DNA of 64,000 bases from Paramyrothecium sp. XJ0827. Taxonomy: Eukaryota; Ascomycota; Sordariomycetes; Hypocreales; Stachybotryaceae. The stretch's first letter is position 1. Each line of letters opens with the position of its first letter. This document shows, piece by piece, positions 1-10,774 of this stretch. The stretch spans positions 2,790,001 to 2,854,000 of the forward strand of contig JAJFPB010000007.1 in the NCBI GenBank assembly GCA_020881915.1, read 5' to 3'. The notes beneath the pieces are model-generated. The model was not told the origin of the DNA, ran no database searches, and was given only the letters and a program-made list of their open reading frames with translations. A program made the position numbers and the translations under genes.

Positions 1-329
1 GAGAACGAAAAGAGACTGAGCGGTTGATGGCCGAGAGCCGGCAAATGCAGATGTTCATTGCTTCAACACAGAAGATGAGCACATCGGTGGTCAGCTCACA
101 AGCCAGCCACGACGAATATTATGAGAAACACGGGTTCTACTACTGGGAAGACGAGCAACTGCTCAAACTAATCCGACAAGTCCCGAACCCAAATTTCGCA
201 ATCCTCGCTTCTACATTTGTCAATCGAAGCCACAGGGAGCTGGAGCACCGGGCAAGGGAGCTGAAGGACATTGTGCGGGAGAAGTATGAGGCTGCAAACG
301 TCGTTCCGCCACTGTGGTGCTACTCTTGA
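1..329 (+). CDS. SANT/Myb-like domain protein, 3' end only
   Basis: The frame is open from the left edge to a TGA at 327-329, so only the last ~109 residues of a larger gene are visible. The visible part has a Gln/Met/Ser-rich stretch followed by a block around YYWEDEQLLKLI and RSHRELEHRARELKD. The Trp, the acidic turn, the LLKLI helix and the later Arg/Leu helix resemble a SANT/Myb-like fold, usually a DNA- or histone-binding module in nuclear proteins. The protein ends shortly after the domain (..PPLWCYS). Upstream exons lie outside the window, so neither start nor full domain content can be given. Coding status is likely; the SANT assignment is an inference from spacing of aromatic and acidic residues and could be wrong. 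Confidence 0.6.
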   Translation, partial: ERKETERLMAESRQMQMFIASTQKMSTSVVSSQASHDEYYEKHGFYYWEDEQLLKLIRQVPNPNFAILASTFVNRSHRELEHRARELKDIVREKYEAANVVPPLWCYS

Positions 330-2282
330 GCCTCGGAAAGTGCTGGGAAAATCGGGAATGAACATGTATGCGGCAACGGTTTGCAGGAGTTTACGGCGCT
401 GATGAAGGATATGAGGCCATTGCCCTTGGCCAATTGCCAGCAATGATGGTGACATGGGTTTATATGTAACACCATTATAGAGCTTCGAGCTGGACTTTTA
501 CTCTCAAGCATGGATTTAATGCGAATGAGATGCGCTATCTGTCCTTTCCTACCTCTCTCAGACTCCTATGTCATCGGTTGTGACGACGACGGGCGCGTGC
601 ATGGACGGGTGAATGATATACCTTACATGGTAATAGTTTAGAGAGCGAGTGCCAACGCATCGATGCTGGGTTGGGTGGCATCCGCGAAAGAGGACTGCAT
701 GGGGTGGGGGGGCATGGGGAGCCACGTGCGATATCCGCAAAGCTATTGATACCTGACGCTCGAGGATTGGGAGATGATATTGCCTGAGGTAGGCAAAGTA
801 AGGTAGGTAGGCTTGGAATGGACCTTAGGTATAGAGCCTCCTACAGTACCTTGTACAGGGGTTGGATGGTTATTGACTGCGACGGAAATGAGATGGAGGA
901 TTCTGGACTTGAGTCTCAATGGCTCAAGACCGGGCACGAGGCGCGTGTACCATAGTTCACCGAGACAAGATTGCTAGAGGTTAGGATGGTCCCCACCAGC
1001 CGTGGTGTGGAGAGTCCCTAACAAGGCCAAGCAGTCACTCACCGCTTCATTGTACCCCCCTTCCAGATTAGGAGTGTGCTTGTCGAAGGGATCCGACGGC
1101 GCACTGTACCCAGCCCAAAAGCTACACGCGCGCCGCCCACGCGTCTTGGGTACCGCGTCACATGCTATGTGGGAACCCGGCAGGTAGGTCGAGGTACCGG
1201 GGCGAGCTAGGGCTGGTTAGAGCACAGTCCGTCGACCGTCTCTCAGGTACCCGTAATCTTAATTGGGATCCATCAGTTCATTTCGCCATGGGAGCAAGCT
1301 GCTCAGAGTCAGTGTAGCGACGGTCCGTGGGTGCGAATGGTCAGTTGCGTCCAGCGAGCTTCCAGGCCCGCTGTTACGGTACCCGGATGCCTTTTTGCAA
1401 ACGCTCACCCCACACTGCTGCCTCTGCCTCTGCGTCTGCACCATCCCGCCCGCGTGCATGATCCTCGGTCCTAAGCCTCTCCAATGGCCCACAAGCCGTG
1501 CCCAACCTCCACGAGCGCCGACTCAAGTTGAGTTCCCTCCTTTCCGCTTCAGGTGTCAGCCGCCTGAGTGGAAGTGCAGCTGCGTGTTCAGTGAGGCGAA
1601 CCGGGTCCCGCCTCGCCTCGACCGTTTGGCCGGCGGAGGCTTCAGAGCATGTCTCATTCTCTTCCACGTTGTGGTGGAGGTCCCTTACCTGATGTACTGC
1701 CTGGTAAGAAAAAGAATCCGTGCAGGTACCGTAGGTACCTTGGGAGCTTGCTTGGTCCCTGGCACTGGCTGTGTCGTCGGCACCACGGTATCTGCAACGC
1801 CGAGGCAAGATAGCTACAGCACCACAAATAGCAGTTGATTGGCTCAATTGTGATTCATTATTCAACTCCGTATGCTTGTTGCCTGACAAAGTGTAGCATC
1901 GTCCCAGACGAGTGCGTTGGGCGACATCTCAGGTAAGGTAAGGTACCTGTCGTAAGGCGCGGACAGGTAAGGTACCTTAGCTGGCCCGTATGCTGCTTTC
2001 CCTCCACAATTTTAGGACATACACCAGGCCGTGCCGTGGACCATGTACCACCCCCCAGACCCTCCATGCATCCCTTTTTTTCTCTCCTTCCTTGCCCAAT
2101 AGTTCAGCTCGGTCAAAAGTCGACTTTCTTGCATTGATAATACCGCGTCATTGGGAAGATTGTCCCTTTTCTGCACGGGATTGGACTCGTTTCTCTTGTG
2201 CTTCCCATCGTTGTTTGCTGCGCCAGTCGACAGATAAGCCGACTCGTGGCGTTGAGCTTGGAATACTATACGGACACGCGAA
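330..2282. other. Intergenic region and probable 5' leader of the coiled-coil gene
   Basis: No supported gene. Open frames here overlap on both strands and have no family-like motifs. The stretch carries repeated AGGTA/GGTACC words, for example near 790-815, 1731-1740 and 1932-1980. From about 2050 it becomes pyrimidine-rich, as is common for fungal promoters and leaders, before a GTAAGT at 2283. Confidence 0.6.
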
Positions 2283-2426
2283 GTAAGTGAAGTGCCAACG
2301 AACGCTTTGATCATGTTTAAGACCGTCCGTCATGCCGTACCCTTGGCCTTTGTTCGCTTGCCCGAATTCGACACGCCTTTCCTTCTAAGTGAGGAATCCC
2401 ATTGCTAATGTTTGGCCTGCTCGCAG
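2283..2426 (+). other. Probable 5'-UTR intron of the coiled-coil gene
   Basis: A consensus donor GTAAGT at 2283 pairs with a branch-like GCTAAT near 2405 and an acceptor CTCGCAG ending at 2426, giving a 144-nt intron. The start codon at 2460 (context CACCATG) lies 33 nt downstream of the acceptor, so the intron would be in the leader. No transcript evidence is available. Confidence 0.5.
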
Positions 2427-2459
2427 CAATTGGCAGCATCTATCCCTTCATCGTCCACC

Positions 2460-5400
2460 ATGTCCGAGAACGAGAGCTTCGAGGTCGTCCAGCCTGAGGA
2501 TGCTGCCCCTGCCATGCCGTCGACTCCTACTGAGCCGGCCGCTGCGTCTCCGGAGCCCTCCGTAGCCTCCAATGGCACGGCCAAGACAACATCAACCGTG
2601 AAGCGACCAGGAGCTACCACCGCCGCCGCCGCCTCTGCCCGTCGTACCGGCGCACCTACTGCAACTACCGCGAAGGCTGCCGGTACAACAACAACCGCTC
2701 GACCTACTGGCGGTCTCACCAAGCCTCCCACTCGCCCTCCTACAACTACCACAACCGCAACACGACGACCCGGCACCGCCTCCACAACCGCGTCGAGCCA
2801 CCGCAGCCGCCCAAGTGTCAGCGCAAGCGAGGACGAGAAGAAGTCCACTACCTCGAGGCGTACGAGCACTCTGTCTAGCCCTGGTAGGACCACGGAGAAG
2901 AGGACGCTCGGAACTGCGGGTACGGCTGCTTCAGCTCGAATTCCTGGTTCAGCCACCAGCAGCACCTCAACCACAAGAACCTCAACCCTTGCCTCCAGGA
3001 CATCCACAGCGGCTTCGACAACACGTCCCACCACCACCACCCGCACGGCTGGCACCACGACCACTGCTGCCCCAGCCAAGAGGCTGTCTACTGCCGGCGT
3101 CCCAACCTCGGCCACCCGCCTTGCGACTCGTACCGTGGCTAAGCCCGCAGCTTCGTCTGACGCTACTAAGGAGATTGAGGAACTGAAGACCAAATTAGCT
3201 AGCGGAGAGGTCGAGATCGAGTCCCTGAGGGCTCAAATCAAGTCTTCCGAGGATAAGATCACGGAGCTTACTGAGAAGGTAGCCAACGATGCCTCTGCCG
3301 CTCCTCAAGATGCCGCGGCTGCTCCTACGCAAGATAACGAGGATGCCATCAACAACCTGAAGTCCGAGCATGAGGCTGCTGTTGCAGCTTTGGAAACAGA
3401 AGTATCAGAAGCGGCGGAGAAGCTTCAGGCAGTCGAGTCCGAGCTCGAGAAGTACAAAACCGAGCTCGCTGAAGCCCTTGGAGCAAAGGAGGCCATCGAG
3501 GCCGAGCTAGGTGCAGTCAAGAAGTCTTTGGAAACAATTCAAGCCGAGAACGACGAGAGCGCCAAGGCCGGCGCAGCCGCGATGCAGAAGGCTCTTGATG
3601 ACCATGCTTCCAAGATTGAGGAGCTTAAGACATCATTGACTAATGAGCACACTACTTCTCTGGCCGAACTCGAGGCCAAGCACAAACAGGAGCTTGAACA
3701 AGGCAAATCCGATGCCTCTACGCAGGAGTCAGCCTTGGCAGAGTTGAGGACGAGCCACGAGGCGGCTGTTGCTGAGTTGCAGAGCAAGATTGACGAGCTC
3801 ACCGCGTCACAAGCCGCGTTGGAAGCAGCTAGCAACGAGAAAGCCAAATCGTCTGAGGAGGCCCACACTTCCCGCGTCACCGCTCTCGAGACGGAGATTG
3901 CTGAGCTCACGGCCAAGTTGGTTGCTGCTGACAAGGCTGCCGAGACCGTCAAGACGGAGGTGGAGTCTGTCGGCAATGAAGTGTCCAAGCTGCAGTCGGC
4001 CCTGGAGGAGAAGGAAACTGAACTCGCCACGACTAAAAAGGAACTCATCCAACTGAAGGAGCAAAGTGAACAGCTTCGGCAACAGGCTGATAGCGCCCAG
4101 AGCGCCCTTACCGAGAAGGAAACCGAGATCTCCAAGCTCAAGACTATGCATGACGAGCGCCTCAAACAAATTTCGCAAGATTACGAGAACGAGATTGAGA
4201 GTTTACGAGGCGATGCTTTCTTCAAGCGCAAGTTCGAGGAGCTGGAGACTAAGCACAATGAATTGAAGCAGACGGCGGCGGAGGCGACAGAGAGCCAGAC
4301 CAAGGCCATAGAAGCGGCAAAAGCGGATCATGTCAAGGCTCTGGAGGCTGCCCAGGCCGAGCATGCTCAAGCTCTCGAGGCTCTTCGTGCAGAGCATGCC
4401 ACCAGCACCGATTCGGCTCAAGGAGAGCATGCTAAGGCCCTAGAGTCATCAAGAGCAGAGCATGCCCTGGCTCTTGAAGCTGCCCGGGCCGAGCACGCTG
4501 CCGCTGTCGCAGCCCTTGAAGCCAAGGAGGCTGAGCATCAGAAGAACTTGGATGCGTTGCGCGCAAGCCACGCCGAGGAACTTGAGTTTGCCAAGAATGG
4601 TGCCTCCGCGGATAAGGATGCGCATCTGGCTGAGCTCGAGTCGCTCAAGGCTTCTCACGCTCAGCAACTTGAGGTTCTAAAGACTGATGGCGAGACAAGT
4701 CTTGCTAAGGAGCTTGAGACCCTCAAATCATCGCATGCTGAGGTTCTCGAGGCACTCAAGAAAGAGAGCACCGAAGAAAGACAGAAGCTTCTTGCTGATC
4801 ATGATTCACAACTCACGGCCGCCAAGACCGCTGGCGACAGTGCCCATGCCTCGGAACTGGCCAGCCTAAAGGCTGAGCTCGACAACGCTCGAGAGGAGCT
4901 CGCCAAGGCCCAGGCAAGCGCTGTAGACGATCGCGAGGCTCTGAAGCGCGAGCTTGACGAGAAGCATGCGGGCGAGATGGAAAACATCATCGCATTGAAC
5001 TCGCAGGCGATGGATGCATTAAAGACAGAACTTGGTGAAACGAAGAAGGATCTTGAAGAATTGACAATCATGCATAAGATGGCTATTCAAGAGATGACGA
5101 GCTACAAAGACAACATGACGAGCTTTGAGGGAAAGTTTGCTCAACAGACAGAAGCCAACGCGCAGCTCGAATCCGTCCTCGCTCTAGCTCAGGAAGCCCT
5201 TCATAAGGCACAAGTGGAAGCTGACGTGTTGAGCAAACAAGTTGCCGAGGAGAAGATGGAGCGCATGACGGCTCTGGCAGAACTTGACGCTGCCAAGAAC
5301 TTGAAGCCCGACACATCCATCGTCGACGCCCTGAGGGCGGAGCTTACCGCTGCAACTAACTCTCACGAGCAAGCATTTTCTGCTGCCCAGGCTGAGCTTC

Positions 5401-6140
5401 AGAATGCTCAATTTCAGCTGGAAGTTACCAGGGGCGAACTTTCCGCCGCTACGGTAAAGCACAGCAACTTGCTGGAGGACCTTGCCCTTGCTGAGAAGAA
5501 CCTGGAGGCTCACAAGGCCGAGGCGGATGCGCGTGACAAGACGGCGCAGGCAGACTACCAGGATCTGAATGACAGCATGACGGCGCTTGTTGAGGAAGCC
5601 AACAACGTCGCTAAACAAAAGGAAGCCGAGCTTGAAGATCTCAAGAGCAAGTTTGCAGAGGTAGAGGCCAAGGTCGCGGACACGTCAAGCAAGGTGGAGG
5701 AACTCGAGGCTCAGCTTAAGGTGAAGGACGCAGAGCTCGCCGAAGCAAAGGTTTGTAGTGCTTCCACTCCGTTCGCCTACATGACAAGCGCCTGGTGTAC
5801 TGATTCTTCGCACAGGCCAAGGCCGCCCTTGCCAAGCCTAAGGGGCTAGCAAGCAGCAGATTCGCCGACGCGGATCAGGGAGACGATAGCGCCGCTGCGA
5901 AGACTGAGGCGGCGGAAGGTGAGGACGATGACGATTACTCTTCAGTAGCACTTGCCACGGTGCGAAGGCCCTTTGCTTGATGCAGCCGTCCCCAACACGT
6001 TTTCTTTTGTACCCGGATCGTCTGCGGCTGAGTTTGGAGTTGAATGCTAACGACCTTCTCAACAGCTCAGTAAGGCAAGAATAACGGCAAAGCAACTGTA
6101 TACCCTCGATCGAGAAATGAGGGATCGCAACTTGGAGTAA
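2460..6140 (+). CDS. Large coiled-coil protein with Thr/Ala-rich N terminus (1169 aa)
   Basis: Predicted exons: 2460-5750, 5816-5959 and 6066-6140. Both introns are phase 0: GTTTGT..CACAG, and GTGCGA..CAACAG with a GCTAAC branch. The start was chosen at 2460 (CACCATGTCC); the frame is open further upstream but only with non-ATG codons. Residues ~20-235 are low-complexity Thr/Ala/Pro/Arg, probably disordered and basic. Residues ~235-1095 are an almost continuous coiled coil rich in Glu, Lys, Ala and Leu, including a run of 11-residue repeats. The end is acidic (EDDDDYSS) followed by a basic tail ending DRNLE. Proteins like this are often annotated as M-protein-repeat or myosin-tail-like from coiled-coil similarity alone. 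A cytoskeletal, septal or trafficking scaffold is plausible, but nothing in the sequence assigns a function. Confidence 0.88.
4323..4520 (+). repeat. Six in-register 33-nt (11-residue) coding repeats
   Basis: Six consecutive units of exactly 11 codons lie inside the coiled coil. Consensus is (A/G)EHAxALEAxR; examples are ADHVKALEAAQ, AEHAQALEALR and AEHALALEAAR. After 4520 the phase shifts by three residues and related but diverged units continue. Hendecads of this kind form right-handed or straightened coiled coils. Confidence 0.85.
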
Positions 6141-6807
6141 GCCCAGATTCGTCTCAGACTGTTACAAAGGCAATGAATTGACGCAGAAGCAGGCTTTTGA
6201 ACTCAATCACAGACGCCAACGTCAAATAAGAAGCCTAACTGCTGTTGATAACATGTATCAAAACGAGGATGGCTTCTAGGAATTGATAGCGTCCCCGACC
6301 AGGTTATATTTCAAGTATATATTTAGAATCCTGTTGGACAGGCGAACATGAAGCAGCATAAGAATTTTGCCCCTCTCCTGGTGAGGGCACAATGGATTGT
6401 CGAGAAGGTTCCTCCCGATGAAGTGAAGTTGTATTTAGTCCCCCCCCCCCCTGTGGCGAGCAGACGCGCGCCGAGGACATCAGTCGGTTTGGTAGTATAT
6501 GGAAATTACGATACCCATCACCCATCTCTAATCTAGGAGGCTCCAGCGTGCGCTTCGCGAAAGCATGCCGCAGCCCGAATGCATGTCATCACGGACTGCT
6601 ACTTCTCCTGTCTTCGGTGGCATTTCGTCACTTGTTCATGGCGGATGGCAGGCCCCAAAGTGGAATGATTGATATTAAGCTAGACCTCGAACGACTTATT
6701 GCACTAGAAGGCCCTTGCAACAGACGGGCTGTCAGATTGAGTAGCTGGCAGAGACCTGGGCGTTGAGAAGACCAAGGTAGTCTGCTATTTCCCGCCGCGC
6801 TCACTTG
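6141..6807. other. Convergent intergenic spacer
   Basis: This is the 3' flank shared by the coiled-coil gene (+) and the GMC gene (-). No coding frame is supported. It contains a run of 12 C at 6440-6451. Confidence 0.6.
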
Positions 6808-9021
6808 TCACGCTCTGCCCTTGATCAGGTCCGCAGCCTGTTTCAGGAGTTAGCACTTGTCCCAGGACCAAGCCGACCAGACGGAAGCCTCACCTTTTCC
6901 GCTACAGCATACACCGTCTGCTGCGTGTATGCTCCCGGCAGCAGGGGCATGACGCTCGCGTCCACGACGCTCAATCTCCTCACGCCGTGGACGAGCAAAT
7001 CCTGGCCGACGACGCCGCCCAGCTCCCGGGGCAGCATCGCCGCGGTGCCGACCGGGTGGAAGCACGTGGGGCTGACGTTGCTGCGGAAGCTGTCCTCGAG
7101 CTCGCGCGCGGTGGTGAGGTGCGGGCCGGGGGCCGTCTCCACGGGGGCGAAGGCGCGCAGGCTGGTGCCGAGCCAGTAGCGGCGCGTGAACTTGGTGAAC
7201 TCGGCGAGGATGTCGACGTCGATGGGGTTGGTGAGGCCGCGGAAGTCGACGACGGGGTTGCGGAAGGTAGGGTTCCCGGGGTCGATGGTGATGGTGCCGC
7301 GGCTGGCAGGGTGCAGGAAGACGATGGCGGCCTCGGGCGTGGTGCCGCGAAAGAAGGAGTTGTACACGGCCGAGCCGCGCGAGCGGAGGGCCCTGGCCAG
7401 CGCGGCCTTCTGCGCCTGGTAGCCTGCGACGACGGTCGGGTCGACGCCAGGGGGCAGGTAGGCCGCGGGGTCCTGGGCCTCGAGGCGGCTCGCAATGTCC
7501 TCGTATGAGTCTGGCGCGATGACGGGGAAGGGGAGGAAGCTCGCCGCGTTGCCGGAGGCGATGGACAGCGGGCCGGTCTTGTTGGTGGCCCACTCAGCCT
7601 GTGCGGCGCTCCTGAAGGTGGCGTTGGAGGAGAGGTCGCGGGCGTCGGGGTGGATGGTGAAATTGTCCACTAAAGCATCTGTCAGTTTTGTGCAAACCGG
7701 GAGTTCTGGATGAGCCCCGTACGTCTGAACGAGGCAATGCCCCCCTGAGGGTGGTCCTGGAAGTTGCTCCCGACGCCGGGGAGATCAACAACCACGTCCA
7801 ACCCGGCCGCTTCGAGCACTGCGCGCGGTCCCACGCCGCTGGCCTGCAAGATCTGCGGCGTGTGTATCGTCCCAGCGGCGACGATGACTTCCTTCCTCGC
7901 CGAGACGGTGCGGAGCTGGGTCTTGTCGACGGCGGTCGACGGCACCAGCGCCACGCCGGTTGCTGTGTTGTCCTCGAAGAGGATGCTCAGCACCCTGTGC
8001 TCGGTAAGGGTGTCGTAGTTCTCCCTGCGGTGGGCGGCGTCCCAATGCGCCATGCGGGACATGGAGCGTGTCATGGATATAGGGTCTGCAGATGTCGGGT
8101 ACCAGAAGACGCCGGGCCGGCCGGCGCCCGAGTCCGGAGGGAAATCGACGCCTTCAATCTCGGAGTGCGCTGCGACTTCGTGCTCTAGGGGACGGTGTGA
8201 ATAAATGCAATTTCTGAAAGGGGGGGGAGGGCATACTTAACATTGGCCATAGGAACGAGGGAAAGGAGGCATGTACTTCAGACGTCTTGCCCCAGTAGCT
8301 CTCGTCGTATTTGATATCGAACTGCTCCGCGAGCTCCTCGCTCGGCGGATGAAAGTGCCATGCCTACGATGCCTCTTTAGTTTTGGAGACGCGTGTTTGC
8401 ATCGTACAGTCTACCTTTTTGAAGTAGGGCAGCAGGTCATCCCAGCTCCACTGCGAACCGTTGCCGAAGAAGGAGCTCCAGCTATCGTAGTCGTCCTTCA
8501 TGCCGCGATGCACCTGGAGCCCGTTGACGCCCGAGCTGCCCCCGAGCATGACGCCTCCGATGACGCCGACGGTTCGGTTCTTGAGCCCGCCCTGCGGCAC
8601 GGACGGGAAGTTGAAGAGGTGGGACGAGTTCATCAGACCGTTGGCGCCCCCGGAGATGGTTGTGACGGACGTGCCATTGTCTGAGCGAAGGGGATGAGAA
8701 GCGGCCATGGAGAGATTGGGAAGGCCATCTTACCGAATGACCCTCGCTCTATGACAAGAACATCAACTGCGAGGCGAGTGAGTGTTGGGATACTGATCAT
8801 GCCATGTTGAACACAAAAGGCTTACATTGGCCGTTCTCGGTCAGCCGATCAGCGACGACAAGGCCGGCGGTTCCGCCTCCAACAACGATGTAGTCATATT
8901 CGGATTTGACTTCACTCTGTCTGGTAAAGATGTTTGAGCTTAAAGACGAAGCGAGCGGGCTTGCTGTCACAGGAAGCCACTGCGCAAAGTACACCAGACA
9001 AGCGGCGAGGATAGACATCAT
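6808..9021 (-). CDS. Secreted GMC (glucose-methanol-choline) FAD oxidoreductase, 629 aa
   Basis: Exons on the minus strand: 9021-8826, 8766-8734, 8680-8415, 8363-8237, 8184-7723, 7669-6894 and 6837-6808. All six introns are 51-59 nt with consensus ends and the joined frame is unbroken. Residues 1-20 form a signal peptide (MMSILAACLVYF..). The FAD dinucleotide motif VVGGGTAG is at ~46-53. GMC signature 1 is MLGGSSGVNGLQ and signature 2 is GTIHTPQILQASGVG. The first catalytic His is H566 (CFHPVGT). The paired catalytic position, 43 residues later, is Tyr609 (GAYTQQ) where the family usually has His or Asn. Family members oxidise alcohols, sugars or aryl alcohols with release of H2O2, or act as dehydrogenases; the substrate cannot be read here. 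The length is normal. The last exon restores the usual AEKAADLI ending. Confidence 0.93.
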
Positions 9022-9082
9022 GAAGTTGAATGAGCTCCAGGTCCCCCCATCCCCCAGCCTACAGCGGCTTAGATCTTGACCA

Positions 9083-9089
9083 TTATATA
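9083..9089 (-). promoter_or_regulatory. TATA box of the GMC oxidoreductase gene
   Basis: On the minus strand the sequence reads TATATAA, 62 nt upstream of the ATG at 9021. This spacing allows a short leader. A clear TATA element suits a tightly regulated, inducible secreted enzyme. The call rests on sequence and position only. Confidence 0.5.
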
Positions 9090-10359
9090 AGCCGTGGTCA
9101 TGGAGAGGGATTGGTGATTTATATTGAGGTTGCAACGCAAGAGGAGCGTCCTACGGATGAATTACCAGAGGAACCATCCCATGGTTGTGCGAAATTGTAT
9201 ACGACCTGCGCCGATGTAGCATATGGCAAGTTCGGCAGTTGCGCCGTTTCTGTGTGCGAAGGACTTGGTAGCTGGGGGACTCGCACTCTGTTACGATGGG
9301 GATATGTTCACGGCCATTCTGCAATATTGTGCATGCTAGCCTTGTGGTAATGTTGAGCATGCGCTTACAGTCACAATCACGGTCTTCATGAGTTTTTTTG
9401 TAAGTTAGAGGGAGGAGGCCTATGCAAGTTGCCCTGGTCGGCTTTTAGGTGGTACATAGTAGGGTAAGGCACGCCGGTTTTTGGTTATTTCAGACCAAAG
9501 AGCTGCCTCTCCGAACTTTACATTTCCATAGACGGAAACAACCGATTGACGGACTAATATAATAGCTAATTCTACAACGGCTGCTATGCAGGGTGTGCTA
9601 CTACCTACCACAGCATGGAAATCACGGGCGACTCGGAAGCCATAGGGTAGGCCCAGGACGATGCCACGTCTAATGCCGGGGTATTCGGACTTAATGCGCC
9701 AAGCAGAGGAAAGAGGAGTTGGTGATATTGGTGGTGGCACCACATCTTGGCAGGTCAGTGGGAGGAGACGGAGCTGGGGTCAGCGAGAGCTGAGTGGCGG
9801 TCGGGCGGCGTCGCCAAGCACTTCTGCACTTGCGAAACAACCACTGGCTGGTGTCGCGTGGTTGGCTTGCCATGCCTCGACGAGATGCTCAGGTGTGAAC
9901 GGGGGAGACCGGCGTGAGGGGAACGGGCACTACTATAGCGGCATTTGGTGCCAAGACGCCGTAGACAGATATCAACAGGAGCAAGCTGGCACAGGAGGGA
10001 GACGGGCGCCAAGGAAACCTGTCAGATGATTTCTCGAGCAAGGAGAGCCATTCCGGGTCGCCGCAGAACCGGACCTTGCGGATGAAGGAACCTGGTCGGA
10101 ATGGCGGTATAAGAAAGAGACAGAGAAGATGCCTGCCGGGTACCGAGGCATCGGGTGTATCAAGGAAAGCAGCAGGACAGACTTCATGTTGAGGAGCCAA
10201 GAAACAGACTCGTGGTATCCTAGACGAAGCCGGGTGAAAGTGATGGAGAGAATTGAACGCCCATAGCCCGTGGGGAGAGAGGTTTCCGTTGGTTCCATTC
10301 ATATAGACATGGTCTACCTTTGCAAGCAGTTAGCAAAGAGACCCGGACCGTAAAACCAT

Positions 10360-10485
10360 AGACGTACCAATAAATATATAGTAACTAGTAGCTTCTATTG
10401 TAAATAGATCTCTTAGATTATTTAAGAAGATTCTTTAAAATTATTGTTATTTTCTCTATTTTTGTTTATAATTCCCTAAGGCTAC
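10360..10485. other. Short AT-rich island, possible decayed repeat
   Basis: About 125 nt of mostly A/T sequence (for example AATAAATATATAGTAAC and TATTTTTGTTTATAATT) are sharply bounded by GC-rich DNA. The composition resembles a small remnant of a repeat altered by repeat-induced point mutation (C-to-T). No terminal repeats or reading frame could be seen, so this is only a suggestion. Confidence 0.4.
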
Positions 10486-10759
10486 AATTGACAATGGACC
10501 GTTTTGCAGTCCGGGTTATATTGGCTCACCACTTGTCTAGGCAACTTATGAACCCTGTTTTTCTGCGGTGCAGTGGAGGTTTGGCTTTTTTAGCCCGGCC
10601 GGTGGTTGACCGCGTGGGGCTTAGTCATTCCGCCCTAGCCATGGCTGTGCTGTTCTTTTTCGGGTTTGCACTTTGCTGCGCTGCTGCCGGGCTCCGAGCG
10701 ACCCTATGAGACATGGTGGGAGAATGACGTCGTGTAACCAGGGAAGGGGGAGAAGGGCC

Positions 10760-10774
10760 AAAAAAAAAAAAAAA
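10760..10774 (+). repeat. Poly(A) run, 15 nt
   Basis: A homopolymer of 15 A in intergenic DNA. It could be a 3' trace of a retroposed element, but no target-site duplication or element body is visible. Confidence 0.8.

Noticed and set aside
1263..1889. Overlapping 191- and 171-codon frames on opposite strands
   Set aside because: No motifs, biased composition and surrounding repeat words; likely chance.
2405..3193. 262-codon minus-strand frame
   Set aside because: Val/Ala-rich shadow of the Thr/Ala-rich N terminus of the coiled-coil gene.
6987..7508. 173-codon plus-strand frame in the GMC gene
   Set aside because: Antisense shadow of the GMC exon.
9889..10302. 137-codon minus-strand frame, with an overlapping frame containing MKSVLLLSLI
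   Set aside because: The start could suggest a small secreted protein, but composition is not coding-like, no domain is visible and no splice model improves it.
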